In this document: piece after piece, positions 1 through 5,393 of the stretch | Position numbering within the stretch: position 1 is the stretch's first letter | How the letters are laid out: each line of letters starts with the position of its first letter | From: Desulfobacteraceae bacterium UBA5623 | GTDB taxonomy: Bacteria > Desulfobacterota > DSM-4660 > Desulfatiglandales > Desulfatiglandaceae | Reading direction: 5' to 3' | NCBI GenBank assembly: GCA_002424495.1 | Contig: DIKH01000178.1 | Coordinates: forward strand, 1-6,275 | DNA: 6,275 bases | Made by a program: the position numbers and the translations under genes | Notes under the pieces: model-generated | Database searches by the model: none | What the model saw: the letters and a program-made list of their open reading frames with translations, nothing else | Told to the model about the DNA's origin: nothing

Positions 1-1
1 A

Positions 2-1609
2 ACAGACACCCACCCCTGCCCGCTCACACACAAATTTTTTGAGAAGTTACTATCCAAGAAGATAAGGGTGGTGATATCTCTATGTTTCTTTGCCGCCATC
101 TCCATGGTCTTTCTCGACTTAACTGGCTTAATCCCCTCCCCCATTTTAAGCGGAGCCCTGTTTTTTCAGTTCATCCCGTCCCTTATTAAATTCATCAATA
201 TCTACAGTGTGGCGTTCAGCGGATTCATTATCGTTTTCATCCTGCTGTTGATATTCGGCAGGGTGTACTGCTCATTTCTCTGCCCCTTGGGCGGCCTTAT
301 GGACATTATTTCATTTGTAAAGAGAAAGATCCGAAAAAATTTCAGGTACAGCAGGCCTCACAATTTTTTGAGGTATTCGATCCTGTTTATCGCTGCCCTA
401 AGCCTTGTCGCAACAGGTATAACCGTTATCACCATACTGGATCCATTCAGCAATTTCGGGAGGATTATGACATGTCTCGCAAGGCCGGTCTTCATTGGTC
501 TAAATAACCTGTCCGCCCTGACCCTGGAGCATTTCGACAACTACTCGATCGCGCCCCATACAATCAAGCCTATCCAGCTTTCCGTCCTGCTGTACACGGC
601 ATTCTTTCTTGCGGTTGTAACAACGCTTTCATTGACTGGGGGCAGGCTCTATTGCAATACCATCTGTCCGGTTGGTTCGTTGTTCGGGTTGGTATCATAT
701 TTGTCGGCATTCAAATTTTACGTGGATAAAAGGCGTTGCACCGGCTGCGGTCTTTGCGAAAGGGTCTGTAAGTCATGCTGTATTGACTCTTCGAATAATG
801 ACATTGACTTCAGCAGGTGTGTCTGCTGTTTTAACTGCCTTGATGCCTGCCCCAGTGGTGCAATAGTGTATGGAAATCAAAGGGTAATTGACCGCGGTGA
901 AATAACCGCGGACAAAAGGCTAAAAGAAAACAGGAGGATCTTTCTGGCCCTGATTTTTGTTGTCGCAGCAAAGACCGTCAGACATGCCCTGGCACAGGAC
1001 AAGATTGTTGTTTACAAGAAAAATCTCATACCTGTTGAAAGAAAGGTTCCTGTTACTCCCCCTGGTTCAAGAGGAATAGGCCATTTTACCGGCAGTTGCA
1101 CTGCCTGTTATCTATGCGTAGGCGCATGTCCCGGTCAGGTGATACAGCCCTCCATGCTTGAATACTGGGGCATCTTGAAGCCGAGTGGTATCTTGATGCC
1201 GGTGATGGACAACCGAAAAGGATTTTGTAATTATGGGTGTAAAAAATGCAGCGAGGTATGCCCGAGCGGGGCGATCCTGCCGATGAGTTTAGCGGAAAAA
1301 AGGCTTGTCCAGATCGGCAGGGCGAAATTCATAAAGGATAACTGCATAGTTATAACCCAAAAGACAGAGTGCTGCGCATGCTCGGAACACTGTCCTGCAA
1401 AGGCGGTCTATACGGTCATTGAAAACAACCTGAGGCTCCCGCAGGTAAACGAGGAAATATGCGTTGGCTGTGGGGCATGTGAACATGTCTGTCCTGCCTT
1501 GCCCCACAAGGCCATATATGTGGAAGGAAACTATACCCATAAGCTCGCAAAGCCGCCGGTTGAGGCAATACCAAAGGCGGTTGAAGCTGAAAAAGACTTT
1601 CCATTTTAA
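2..1609 (+). CDS. NapH/YccM-like membrane polyferredoxin (4Fe-4S protein), 5' end uncertain or outside window
   Basis: Predicted inner-membrane electron-transfer protein; donor and acceptor are unknown. Numbering is from the first in-frame GTG at 68 (513 aa). Hydrophobic segments lie near residues 2-20, 47-63, 102-124 and 170-189. Two NapH-type motifs follow GRVYC or GRLYC: C68xxxC72P and C196xxxC200P. Ferredoxin-like clusters follow: C224/227/230/234, C251/254/257/261, C344/347/350/354, C387/391/394/398, C426/435/438/442 and C465/468/471/475. A hydrophobic stretch after RR at 289-290 has no assigned role. The frame is open to the window edge and the codons before GTG encode a basic FFEKLLSKKIR stretch typical of the cytosolic side of a first membrane helix, so translation may begin upstream. 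Related proteins often sit next to DUF362 genes, but no partner is visible here. The family call is firm; the physiological role is not determined. Confidence 0.9.
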   Translation, partial: TDTHPCPLTHKFFEKLLSKKIRVVISLCFFAAISMVFLDLTGLIPSPILSGALFFQFIPSLIKFINIYSVAFSGFIIVFILLLIFGRVYCSFLCPLGGLMDIISFVKRKIRKNFRYSRPHNFLRYSILFIAALSLVATGITVITILDPFSNFGRIMTCLARPVFIGLNNLSALTLEHFDNYSIAPHTIKPIQLSVLLYTAFFLAVVTTLSLTGGRLYCNTICPVGSLFGLVSYLSAFKFYVDKRRCTGCGLCERVCKSCCIDSSNNDIDFSRCVCCFNCLDACPSGAIVYGNQRVIDRGEITADKRLKENRRIFLALIFVVAAKTVRHALAQDKIVVYKKNLIPVERKVPVTPPGSRGIGHFTGSCTACYLCVGACPGQVIQPSMLEYWGILKPSGILMPVMDNRKGFCNYGCKKCSEVCPSGAILPMSLAEKRLVQIGRAKFIKDNCIVITQKTECCACSEHCPAKAVYTVIENNLRLPQVNEEICVGCGACEHVCPALPHKAIYVEGNYTHKLAKPPVEAIPKAVEAEKDFPF

Positions 1610-1705
1610 CGGACTGTTGTCGAATTCAGCGCTAAGGGTGTGGTTTTCTGTACTACGTATTTCATTATTTTCATGCAGGCTGCCGGATAATCAGGCATTC
1701 CATGA
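1610..1705. other. convergent intergenic gap
   Basis: This 96-bp gap separates the stop of the polyferredoxin gene (+) from the stop of the ATPase gene (-). I see no strong stem plus T-run on either strand, so no terminator can be called, and no small gene with a ribosome-binding site. Confidence 0.5.
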
Positions 1706-2902
1706 TCATGAGAAATATTTTTCCGTTATAACTTTTGTTGATATTTCCGGGTAATATTTGGCTAAGGTCTGAAAACTTTTTGGGATGGTTTCCTTTTCCC
1801 ATTTGACCTCAATGGCTTCAATCGCATTCTCTTTGGTCACAATAAAATCAATCTCTGTCTGGTTGGTGGTGCGCCAGAAATTTATTTTGTTTTGCGATAG
1901 GGGATCATTGCATAACATTTCCAGAAGAAAAAAGTTTTCAAAAAGATTTCCCTGATCATTTCTCATATCAAGGTCGTTATAATTGTTGACCGCATAGTTC
2001 CGCAAACCCATATCCATAAAATAGACTTTCGGGGTTTTGGTGATTTCTTTCTTGTAATTTTTGTAAAAGGGATGAATCCGTTTAATAATGAATGTCTGTT
2101 CCAGAATGCTTATGTATTTTTCGGTCTCATTTCTTGAAATTTTCAGCGATGTTGCCAGATTATCAATATTCAAAAGATGGCCTGACTGGTTTGCCAGCAG
2201 CCCCGCCATACGGTTGAATGCCTGCACGTTTTCAACCCGCAAAAAATCGGTAATATCCTTTTCAATATAACTTTGATAAATATCCTTGAGGATCAATTTT
2301 TTTTCAATCTTTTGCGTCTCCAGTGCCACGGCCGGATAGGCGCCAAAAATAAGCATATCCGCCAAGGCCTGTTTTTTTGTAACAGGCGCTGCGAAGTTCA
2401 GATATTCGCTGAAAGACAGGCGGTGAATCTCAAACTGTCTGGCCCTGCCGACCAGGTGCTCTTTTAGTTTTGATTTGATTTCAAGCTGAGATGACCCGGA
2501 AAAAATGATTTTGATATTCAGGCCAAGGTCATACAGCTCTTTTAAAAACAGCCCCGGATTTTGGAGGCGCTGAATTTCATCTATAAAGACAAATTTCCTG
2601 GAATCGTCTTTGCCTATAAATTGAATGAATTCAGGGAGATCATAAAAAAGCTCCTGAAGTTTCAGATCATCAAGATTGAAATAAAACAGGGATTGAGTGG
2701 GGATATTTTCCCGGATCAGATGCTGAATCATTAAAAAAATAATCGAACTCTTCCCAACCTGCCGGCTTCCGATGAGTCCGATGATTTTATTATTATTCAA
2801 GTTTCCTATAATATAGGATAAAATATCTCTATTTTTAAGGTTGAATGAAAAGTCCATCTTAAAACGCCACGGGTTTTGCAGTTCAAAAATCTCTTTTATC
2901 AT
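1706..2902 (-). CDS. AAA+ ATPase, AAA_14 / DUF4143 type
   Basis: A 398-aa ATP-binding protein. The Walker A loop is GSRQVGKS at residues 45-52 and Walker B is FVFIDE at 104-109. A sensor-like SGSSQ lies at 135-139 and a GRAR stretch with a likely arginine finger at 152-155. FGAYPAV at 186-192 and PKVYFMDMGLRNY at 291-303 are characteristic of the family. The C-terminal half matches DUF4143, with GNLFENFFLLEM at 318-329 and a nuclease-like pattern TEIDFIV (349-355) followed by E365-V-K367. Family members are widespread, often solitary, and mostly of unproven function; links to mobile or toxin-antitoxin-like loci have been suggested. The ATG at 2902 follows a weak TAGGT ribosome-binding site; a second ATG (residue 16, MDFSF) is possible. 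The gene is visibly more AT-rich than the DGR genes, which hints at separate acquisition. It is complete and has no operon partner. Confidence 0.9.
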   Translation of the reverse strand: MIKEIFELQNPWRFKMDFSFNLKNRDILSYIIGNLNNNKIIGLIGSRQVGKSSIIFLMIQHLIRENIPTQSLFYFNLDDLKLQELFYDLPEFIQFIGKDDSRKFVFIDEIQRLQNPGLFLKELYDLGLNIKIIFSGSSQLEIKSKLKEHLVGRARQFEIHRLSFSEYLNFAAPVTKKQALADMLIFGAYPAVALETQKIEKKLILKDIYQSYIEKDITDFLRVENVQAFNRMAGLLANQSGHLLNIDNLATSLKISRNETEKYISILEQTFIIKRIHPFYKNYKKEITKTPKVYFMDMGLRNYAVNNYNDLDMRNDQGNLFENFFLLEMLCNDPLSQNKINFWRTTNQTEIDFIVTKENAIEAIEVKWEKETIPKSFQTLAKYYPEISTKVITEKYFS

Positions 2903-2910
2903 AATTTTAC

Positions 2911-2958
2911 CTAGTTTAATTTTAATGAAAGCTTATATTAAACTAGTTTAAATGTCAA
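2911..2958 (-). promoter_or_regulatory. putative promoter with palindromic operator for the ATPase gene
   Basis: Read on the minus strand, a consensus -35 TTGACA (2958-2953) is followed after 15 nt by TATAAG (2937-2932). The spacer contains a perfect 14-bp palindrome, TTAAACTAGTTTAA (2938-2951). The half-site CTAGTTTAAT recurs at 2911-2920 and forms an exact 10-bp inverted repeat with ATTAAACTAG at 2937-2946. A palindrome between -35 and -10 plus a second half-site just before the start codon fits binding by a dimeric repressor. The 15-nt spacer is short, and the repressor is unknown. Confidence 0.45.
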
Positions 2959-2996
2959 TTGTTCATAATGAGTGAGTGAAACGAACGGGCGGTGAA

Positions 2997-3065
2997 AGTG
3001 GTTGGCAAACTTTTACCCACAAGTGGAAATAGTTTATCCATTAAAGTGGCATTTTATTGCCCACC
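2997..3065. repeat. three imperfect ~23-bp tandem repeats, possible IS21-family end relic
   Basis: Three units begin with AGTGG at 2997, 3022 and 3045 and continue with a T-rich core ending in CCCAC, CCATT or CCCAC. Spaced repeats of AGTGG plus TTTTAxCC are reminiscent of the multiple terminal repeats at the ends of IS21-family elements. No istA or istB coding sequence accompanies them, so at most this is a solo end. The family assignment is from memory of the pattern and is tentative. Confidence 0.35.
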
Positions 3066-3261
3066 TATCTTTTTTCTTTTCCTAGCCTCGGATAACATGT
3101 TGATATTTGGAGACTAAACTGGCAAGGCAATTCAAGTGAAAAACGGCACAATATTTGCTGTTTGCAGAACTGGGTTGTAGGCTTTTTAGTTTATGCCCGG
3201 CCTCATAATTTCCATCCTTGAGACTGTATAGCCCCTTAATTTAATAAACATAAAAAGAGCC

Positions 3262-3296
3262 GTTAGCTGTTAGCGGTTAGCTATTGGCTGTTATGA
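3262..3296. repeat. degenerate heptanucleotide tandem repeat (GTTAGCT)n
   Basis: Five consecutive 7-bp units read GTTAGCT, GTTAGCG, GTTAGCT, ATTGGCT and GTTATGA. Similar degenerate motifs recur near 3374-3398 (GGCTGATAACTGACATC). It is a simple dispersed or tandem repeat with no visible coding role. Confidence 0.6.
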
Positions 3297-3475
3297 ACTA
3301 ATTTGGGCAAGTTGAAAATCATAAAACTTATATAAAATATAAAATGACAAATAAATGTAATCCTTAGATTGAAGGCTGATAACTGACATCTAATGGCTTA
3401 AACATGCGGAGAAAACCCAAGATGGATTACAGAGTTAAGGACAAACTTTCTCGACTATTGTTATTTTCCTTCCAT

Positions 3476-3507
3476 AATTCAAAATTAAAAATTCACAATT
3501 CAAAATT
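3476..3507. repeat. short direct repeat AATTCAAAATT
   Basis: Two exact 11-bp copies (3476-3486 and 3497-3507) lie 21 bp apart in an A/T-rich stretch immediately before the TATC microsatellite. They form part of a common low-complexity dispersed sequence and interrupt the putative signal-peptide region of the relict gene. Confidence 0.6.
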
Positions 3508-3511
3508 ATTC

Positions 3512-3548
<37 letters not shown>

Positions 3549-3707
3549 ATCCTCACCCTTCCAGGAATTTTTAGTCCGGCCCTCGCCAAGGAACAAATCC
3601 TCCCCGACACCGGTTAGAGCGGGTGTTACATCACCAATTCCGAATTCAGATTTTTTTTGAACCGCGAAGGCGCGAAGTACGCAAAGGGGGTTTTTGTTGG
3701 GCTTTTC

Positions 3708-3736
3708 CTGATCCTGAAAGGAAAACGCAGGATCAG
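3708..3736. other. stem-loop with perfect 9-bp stem
   Basis: CTGATCCTG (3708-3716) and CAGGATCAG (3728-3736) pair perfectly around an 11-nt loop. An overlapping alternative pairing is TTTTCCT with AGGAAAA. GGGCTT (3699-3704) and AAGCCC (3746-3751) could extend the outer stem. Confidence 0.6.
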
Positions 3737-3834
3737 AAAAACACCAAGCCCTGACGGGCGGGGGTCATCATTTTTTTGAAGATGAATGGAATGGTCAATA
3801 GACTGCAACTGGCTAATAATGCCGCAAGGCCTTT

Positions 3835-3881
3835 GGTTATTGTTTTTCTTTGATCTAAAGGAAAACAATTAAAGAATAACC
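3835..3881. other. long stem-loop upstream of the variable-protein gene
   Basis: GGTTATT (3835-3841) pairs with AATAACC (3875-3881). The inner arm GTTTTTCTTT (3842-3851) pairs with AAAGGAAAAC (3857-3866) with one G-T pair and a 5-nt loop, leaving an 8-nt bulge on the right side. It ends about 60 nt before the GTG start, so it could lie in the 5' leader of the mRNA or simply belong to the MITE-like element. Confidence 0.55.
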
Positions 3882-3930
3882 TTGGTGTGTGAACTTGGCG
3901 CCTTAGCGGTGAAAAATTTTTAAATTAACA

Positions 3931-3936
3931 AGGAGG
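3931..3936 (+). promoter_or_regulatory. ribosome-binding site deciding the GTG start of the variable protein
   Basis: A perfect AGGAGG lies 8 nt before the GTG at 3945. It fixes this non-ATG codon as the start and gives a protein beginning with a good signal peptide. Confidence 0.85.
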
Positions 3937-3944
3937 AAAACAAA

Positions 3945-4556
3945 GTGCAAAAGACAAAACAAATTTTATTGATGCTGGTGTTGCTGTGTGTAACATGGCC
4001 GCTTTTGGTGTTTGCAGGCGAGGTTGATTTGCCTAAGACAGGCCAGACCACCTGTTATGATGAAAACGGCAATGTGATTGACTGTGCCAATACAGGGCAG
4101 GACGGAGACATTCAGTCTGGGGTTGACTGGCCGGAACCAAGGTTTGTAGATAACGGCGACGGCACGGTCACGGACCACCTTACGGGGCTTGTGTGGCTGA
4201 AGAACGCAGGTTGCGTAGGAGGTATGCCTTGGGAGAATGCCGTAGCATTTTGCAATAATCTCGCAAGCGGGACATGTGGACTAACGGACGGTTCTGCTGC
4301 GGGAGACTGGCGGCTACCCAACGTCGTTGAGCTTGAAAGCCTGATCAATGCTGAAAGTTCAAACTCTGCTACTTGGCTCAACGGTCAGGGGTTTGCAAAT
4401 GTGCAGTCGTCCTGGTACTGGTCGGCTACTACCAGCGCTTACAGTACCTACAACGCGTGGATCGTCGGCATGGGCTACGGCTACGTGGACTACAACTATA
4501 CGACGGCCTCAACTACGTTTGGCCGGTTCGTGGCGGACAGTTTAATGATTAGATAA
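3945..4556 (+). CDS. DGR variable protein, secreted DUF1566 (Lcl C-terminal-like, C-type-lectin fold), frameshifted at C-terminus
   Basis: This is the DGR target, an exported protein whose C-terminal residues are diversified. Residues 1-24 form a signal peptide (basic MQKTK, hydrophobic core, cleavage after VFA). A mature start LPKTGQTTCY with Cys37 and Cys47 follows. DUF1566 landmarks are VTDHLTGLVWLKN (75-87), WENAVAFCNN (96-105) and GDWRLPNVVELESLI (120-134). The variable region starts around residue 151, and substituted residues cluster at 164-189, giving S, A, Y, G and D where the TR encodes mostly Asn. After T187 a 4-nt net deletion shifts the frame, so the tail is TTFGRFVADSLMIR instead of NYVWPVRGGQFND, which is still encoded in another frame ending at TAG 4550-4552. 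The conserved WPVRGG core strand is thus lost, probably harming folding. A sequencing or assembly error is possible. The avd gene starts 22 nt downstream, probably in the same operon. Confidence 0.9.
   Translation: MQKTKQILLMLVLLCVTWPLLVFAGEVDLPKTGQTTCYDENGNVIDCANTGQDGDIQSGVDWPEPRFVDNGDGTVTDHLTGLVWLKNAGCVGGMPWENAVAFCNNLASGTCGLTDGSAAGDWRLPNVVELESLINAESSNSATWLNGQGFANVQSSWYWSATTSAYSTYNAWIVGMGYGYVDYNYTTASTTFGRFVADSLMIR
4395..4537 (+). repeat. DGR variable repeat (VR)
   Basis: This copy aligns to the TR at 5085-5231. The first 40 nt and the last ~27 nt are identical. Between them every mismatch falls on a TR adenine: G at 4435, 4444, 4467, 4468, 4473, 4474, 4488 and 4506; T at 4439, 4440, 4449, 4476, 4482, 4491, 4497 and 4509; C at 4501 and 4507. 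No non-adenine position is substituted. The VR is 143 nt against 147 for the TR because of a 4-nt gap in the AAC run (about 4509-4512). The C at 4538 against G at 5232 marks the first constant difference beyond the match. Confidence 0.97.
4511..4537 (+). other. IMH-like 3' end of VR
   Basis: The unmutated 3' end of the VR (AACTACGTTTGGCCGG, then TTCGTGGCGGA) is GC-rich toward its end and identical to the TR end. The first differing base (C4538 against G5232) separates the genomic target copy from the template copy. This is where the initiation-of-mutagenic-homing element sits in characterised DGRs; assignment here is by position. Confidence 0.55.
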
Positions 4557-4578
4557 TTTGACAATTTGATTATTTCTT

Positions 4579-4929
4579 ATGGCGCAATACGAACACCTGC
4601 CCATATATCGCAAGGCCTTTGATTTGTCGGTTTATCTTGAGAACATTGCAAGAAATTTTTCAAGGTACCACAAATATACCCTGGGCTCTGATCTGCGGAA
4701 CATATCCAGAATGATCGTGCGCCTTATCATCCGGGCGAATTCCGAAAGGGATAAGGTAGCCACCCTTGAAAAACTAAGGGTGGGGATAGAGGAACTGAAG
4801 GTCACCGCCAGGATCTGCAAGGAAGTAAAGGCTTTCAAAAATTTTGATTCGTTCAAATATGCAATGGGCGAGGCTATTTCGTTGAGCAGGCAGTGTGAAG
4901 GCTGGATTAAAAGCATGAGGGGGCGTTGA
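4579..4929 (+). CDS. avd: DGR accessory variability determinant (Avd-like four-helix bundle protein)
   Basis: A 116-aa basic, helical protein of the Avd / 23S-rRNA-intervening-sequence-protein family. In DGRs, Avd forms a pentameric barrel that binds the RT and TR RNA and is needed for cDNA synthesis and homing. Visible family traits are LPIYRKAFDL (7-16), RYHKYTLGSDLRNIS (29-43), amphipathic helices through about 44-84, and a terminal FDSFKYAMGEAISLSRQCEGW segment split around residues 89-109. Charge is strongly positive, fitting RNA or DNA contact. It lies 22 nt after the variable-protein stop and 155 nt before the TR, the order of the Bordetella phage BPP-1 system. No good Shine-Dalgarno precedes the ATG, so translational coupling to the upstream gene is possible. 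Confidence 0.92.
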   Translation: MAQYEHLPIYRKAFDLSVYLENIARNFSRYHKYTLGSDLRNISRMIVRLIIRANSERDKVATLEKLRVGIEELKVTARICKEVKAFKNFDSFKYAMGEAISLSRQCEGWIKSMRGR

Positions 4930-5084
4930 GAATGCCGGAACTGTCCTTTTGTATCCGCTTTGCGGATCAAACCGGCGGGCGGGCATATTTTTCACTGTGC
5001 GCCTGTCCCGCCCATGAGCGGCATTATTATACAGCCGGCCATACCGCATTAGGATTGACCGGCGGTGGATGATTAAGTGGACAG
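4930..5084 (+). ncRNA. structured segment between avd and TR, likely 5' part of the TR RNA
   Basis: This 155-nt stretch has no gene and is dense in stems. Stem 1 (4934-4976) pairs GCCGG with CCGGC and, inside, TTTG-t-ATCCGC with GCGGATCAAA around a TTT loop. Stem 2 follows directly, pairing GGGCGGG (4977-4983) with CCCGCCC (5007-5013). A longer-range CTGTCC (4941-4946) / GGACAG (5079-5084) pair ends exactly at the TR start. In characterised DGRs the TR transcript includes flanking sequence bound by Avd and RT. I see no convincing separate promoter. Confidence 0.45.
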
Positions 5085-5231
5085 GCAAATGTGCAGTCGT
5101 CCTGGTACTGGTCGGCTACTACCAACGCAAACAATACCAACAACGCGTGGATCGTCAACATGAACAACGGCAACGTGAACAACAACAATAAGACGAACAA
5201 CAACAACTACGTTTGGCCGGTTCGTGGCGGA
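5085..5231 (+). repeat. DGR template repeat (TR)
   Basis: The 147-nt donor copy lies between avd and the RT. Its adenines are placed so that, in the frame of the variable protein, it encodes 17 AAC/AAT codons between 5124 and 5207, including the block at 5178-5189 and the run AAC x4 at 5196-5207. Randomising A in AAY codons yields many amino acids but never a stop, the known DGR design. It ends with YVWPVRGG, the normal DUF1566 C-terminal motif. The same frame is continuous with the downstream RT frame. Confidence 0.97.
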
Positions 5232-5240
5232 GAGTGGAAA

Positions 5241-5255
5241 CCCGGTGATACCGGG
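5241..5255 (+). other. hairpin just 3' of TR
   Basis: CCCGGT (5241-5246) and ACCGGG (5250-5255) form a perfect 6-bp stem with a 3-nt GAT loop, 9 nt past the TR end and followed by an A-run. The segment 3' of the TR primes and organises cDNA synthesis in the BPP-1 DGR, so a hairpin here may belong to the functional RNA. It is not followed by T residues, so it is not a terminator. Confidence 0.55.
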
Positions 5256-5307
5256 AAAAAAGCGCTCCCTCATGCCAAAGATCGCGACATCAGCCGCAAC
5301 AACTTAT

Positions 5308-5369
5308 GTCATTCCCGCGGAGGCGGGAATCCAAAAAAATACTGGATTCCGGGTCAAGCCCGGAATGAC
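5308..5369. mobile_element. dispersed palindromic repeat (REP/MITE-like, 'VIPAxAGIQ' type) inserted in the TR-RT spacer
   Basis: The 62-bp unit starts GTCATTCC (5308-5315) and ends with its exact complement GGAATGAC (5362-5369). Inside are two hairpins, CCCGC-ggag-GCGGG (5314-5327) and CCGGG-tcaag-CCCGG (5349-5363), with GGAATCC and GGATTCC facing each other. Its frames read VIPAEAGIQ and WIPGQARND, the well-known translation signature of a dispersed repeat found in many proteobacterial and related genomes. It occupies the spacer between TR and RT and abuts the RT 5' end, where conventional N-terminal residues would be expected. It contains no stop in the RT frame. Confidence 0.85.
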
Positions 5370-5373
5370 GAAG

Positions 5374-5378
5374 AGGAG
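5374..5378 (+). promoter_or_regulatory. possible Shine-Dalgarno for the RT
   Basis: AGGAG (within GAAGAGGAGAAGG) is the only good ribosome-binding-like motif before the RT core. The nearest in-frame initiation candidate is the rare ATT at 5394, 15 nt away, which is long, so the assignment is weak. Confidence 0.25.
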
Positions 5379-5393
5379 AAGGCATCCGCCGGG

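Larger units (their letters stand above)
2959..3421. other. gene-poor AT-rich intergenic stretch
   Basis: I find no credible coding region here on either strand. It holds the three IS21-end-like repeats (2997-3065), the heptamer repeat (3262-3296) and otherwise AT-rich filler, including runs around 3320-3360. It looks like an accumulation zone for degraded mobile-element and repeat debris rather than a functional leader. Confidence 0.5.
3654..3914. mobile_element. MITE-like element with imperfect terminal inverted repeats
   Basis: The left end ACCGCGAAGGCGCGAAG (3661-3677) and the reverse complement of the right end (3894-3910, ACCGCTAAGGCGCCAAG) match at 15 of 17 positions, and both are flanked outward by T- or A-rich tracts. 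The roughly 250-bp interior has no plausible gene. It carries two strong hairpins (3708-3736 and 3835-3881) sharing an AAGGAAAAC arm. Sequences like 'accgcgaaggcgcgaag' occur as dispersed repeats in many environmental bacterial genomes. It separates the relict paralogue from the intact variable-protein gene. No target duplication could be identified. Confidence 0.45.

Noticed and set aside
932..997. Twin-arginine signal inside the polyferredoxin (RRIFLALIFVVAA)
   Set aside because: It lies mid-protein between ferredoxin clusters without a start codon or ribosome-binding site; more likely an internal hydrophobic segment.
3262..3400. Possible CRISPR-like array from the TTAGCTG repeats
   Set aside because: Units are 7 bp, contiguous and degenerate, with no unique spacers and no cas genes.
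3626..3868. 80-aa reverse-strand open frame
   Set aside because: It lies across the MITE-like element; its KTPFAYFAPSRF-type stretch is the translation of the repeat end, there is no ribosome-binding site, and no recognisable domain.
4008..4020. Lipoprotein signal in the variable protein
   Set aside because: The only Cys in the hydrophobic core (Cys15, LVLLC) lacks the small residue required at -1 of a lipobox, and a better signal peptidase I site follows at VFA24.
4112..4381. Reverse-strand open frame within the variable-protein gene
   Set aside because: It is a shadow of the DUF1566 coding sequence, which has a strong ribosome-binding site and signal peptide on the other strand.
5025..5060. 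Separate promoter for the TR RNA (TATTAT, TTGACC)
   Set aside because: The boxes do not pair at acceptable spacing with each other or with a partner box, so no promoter can be supported.
4632..5088. Two reverse-strand open frames over avd and the avd-TR spacer
   Set aside because: They are antisense shadows without start signals; avd is clearly coded on the plus strand.
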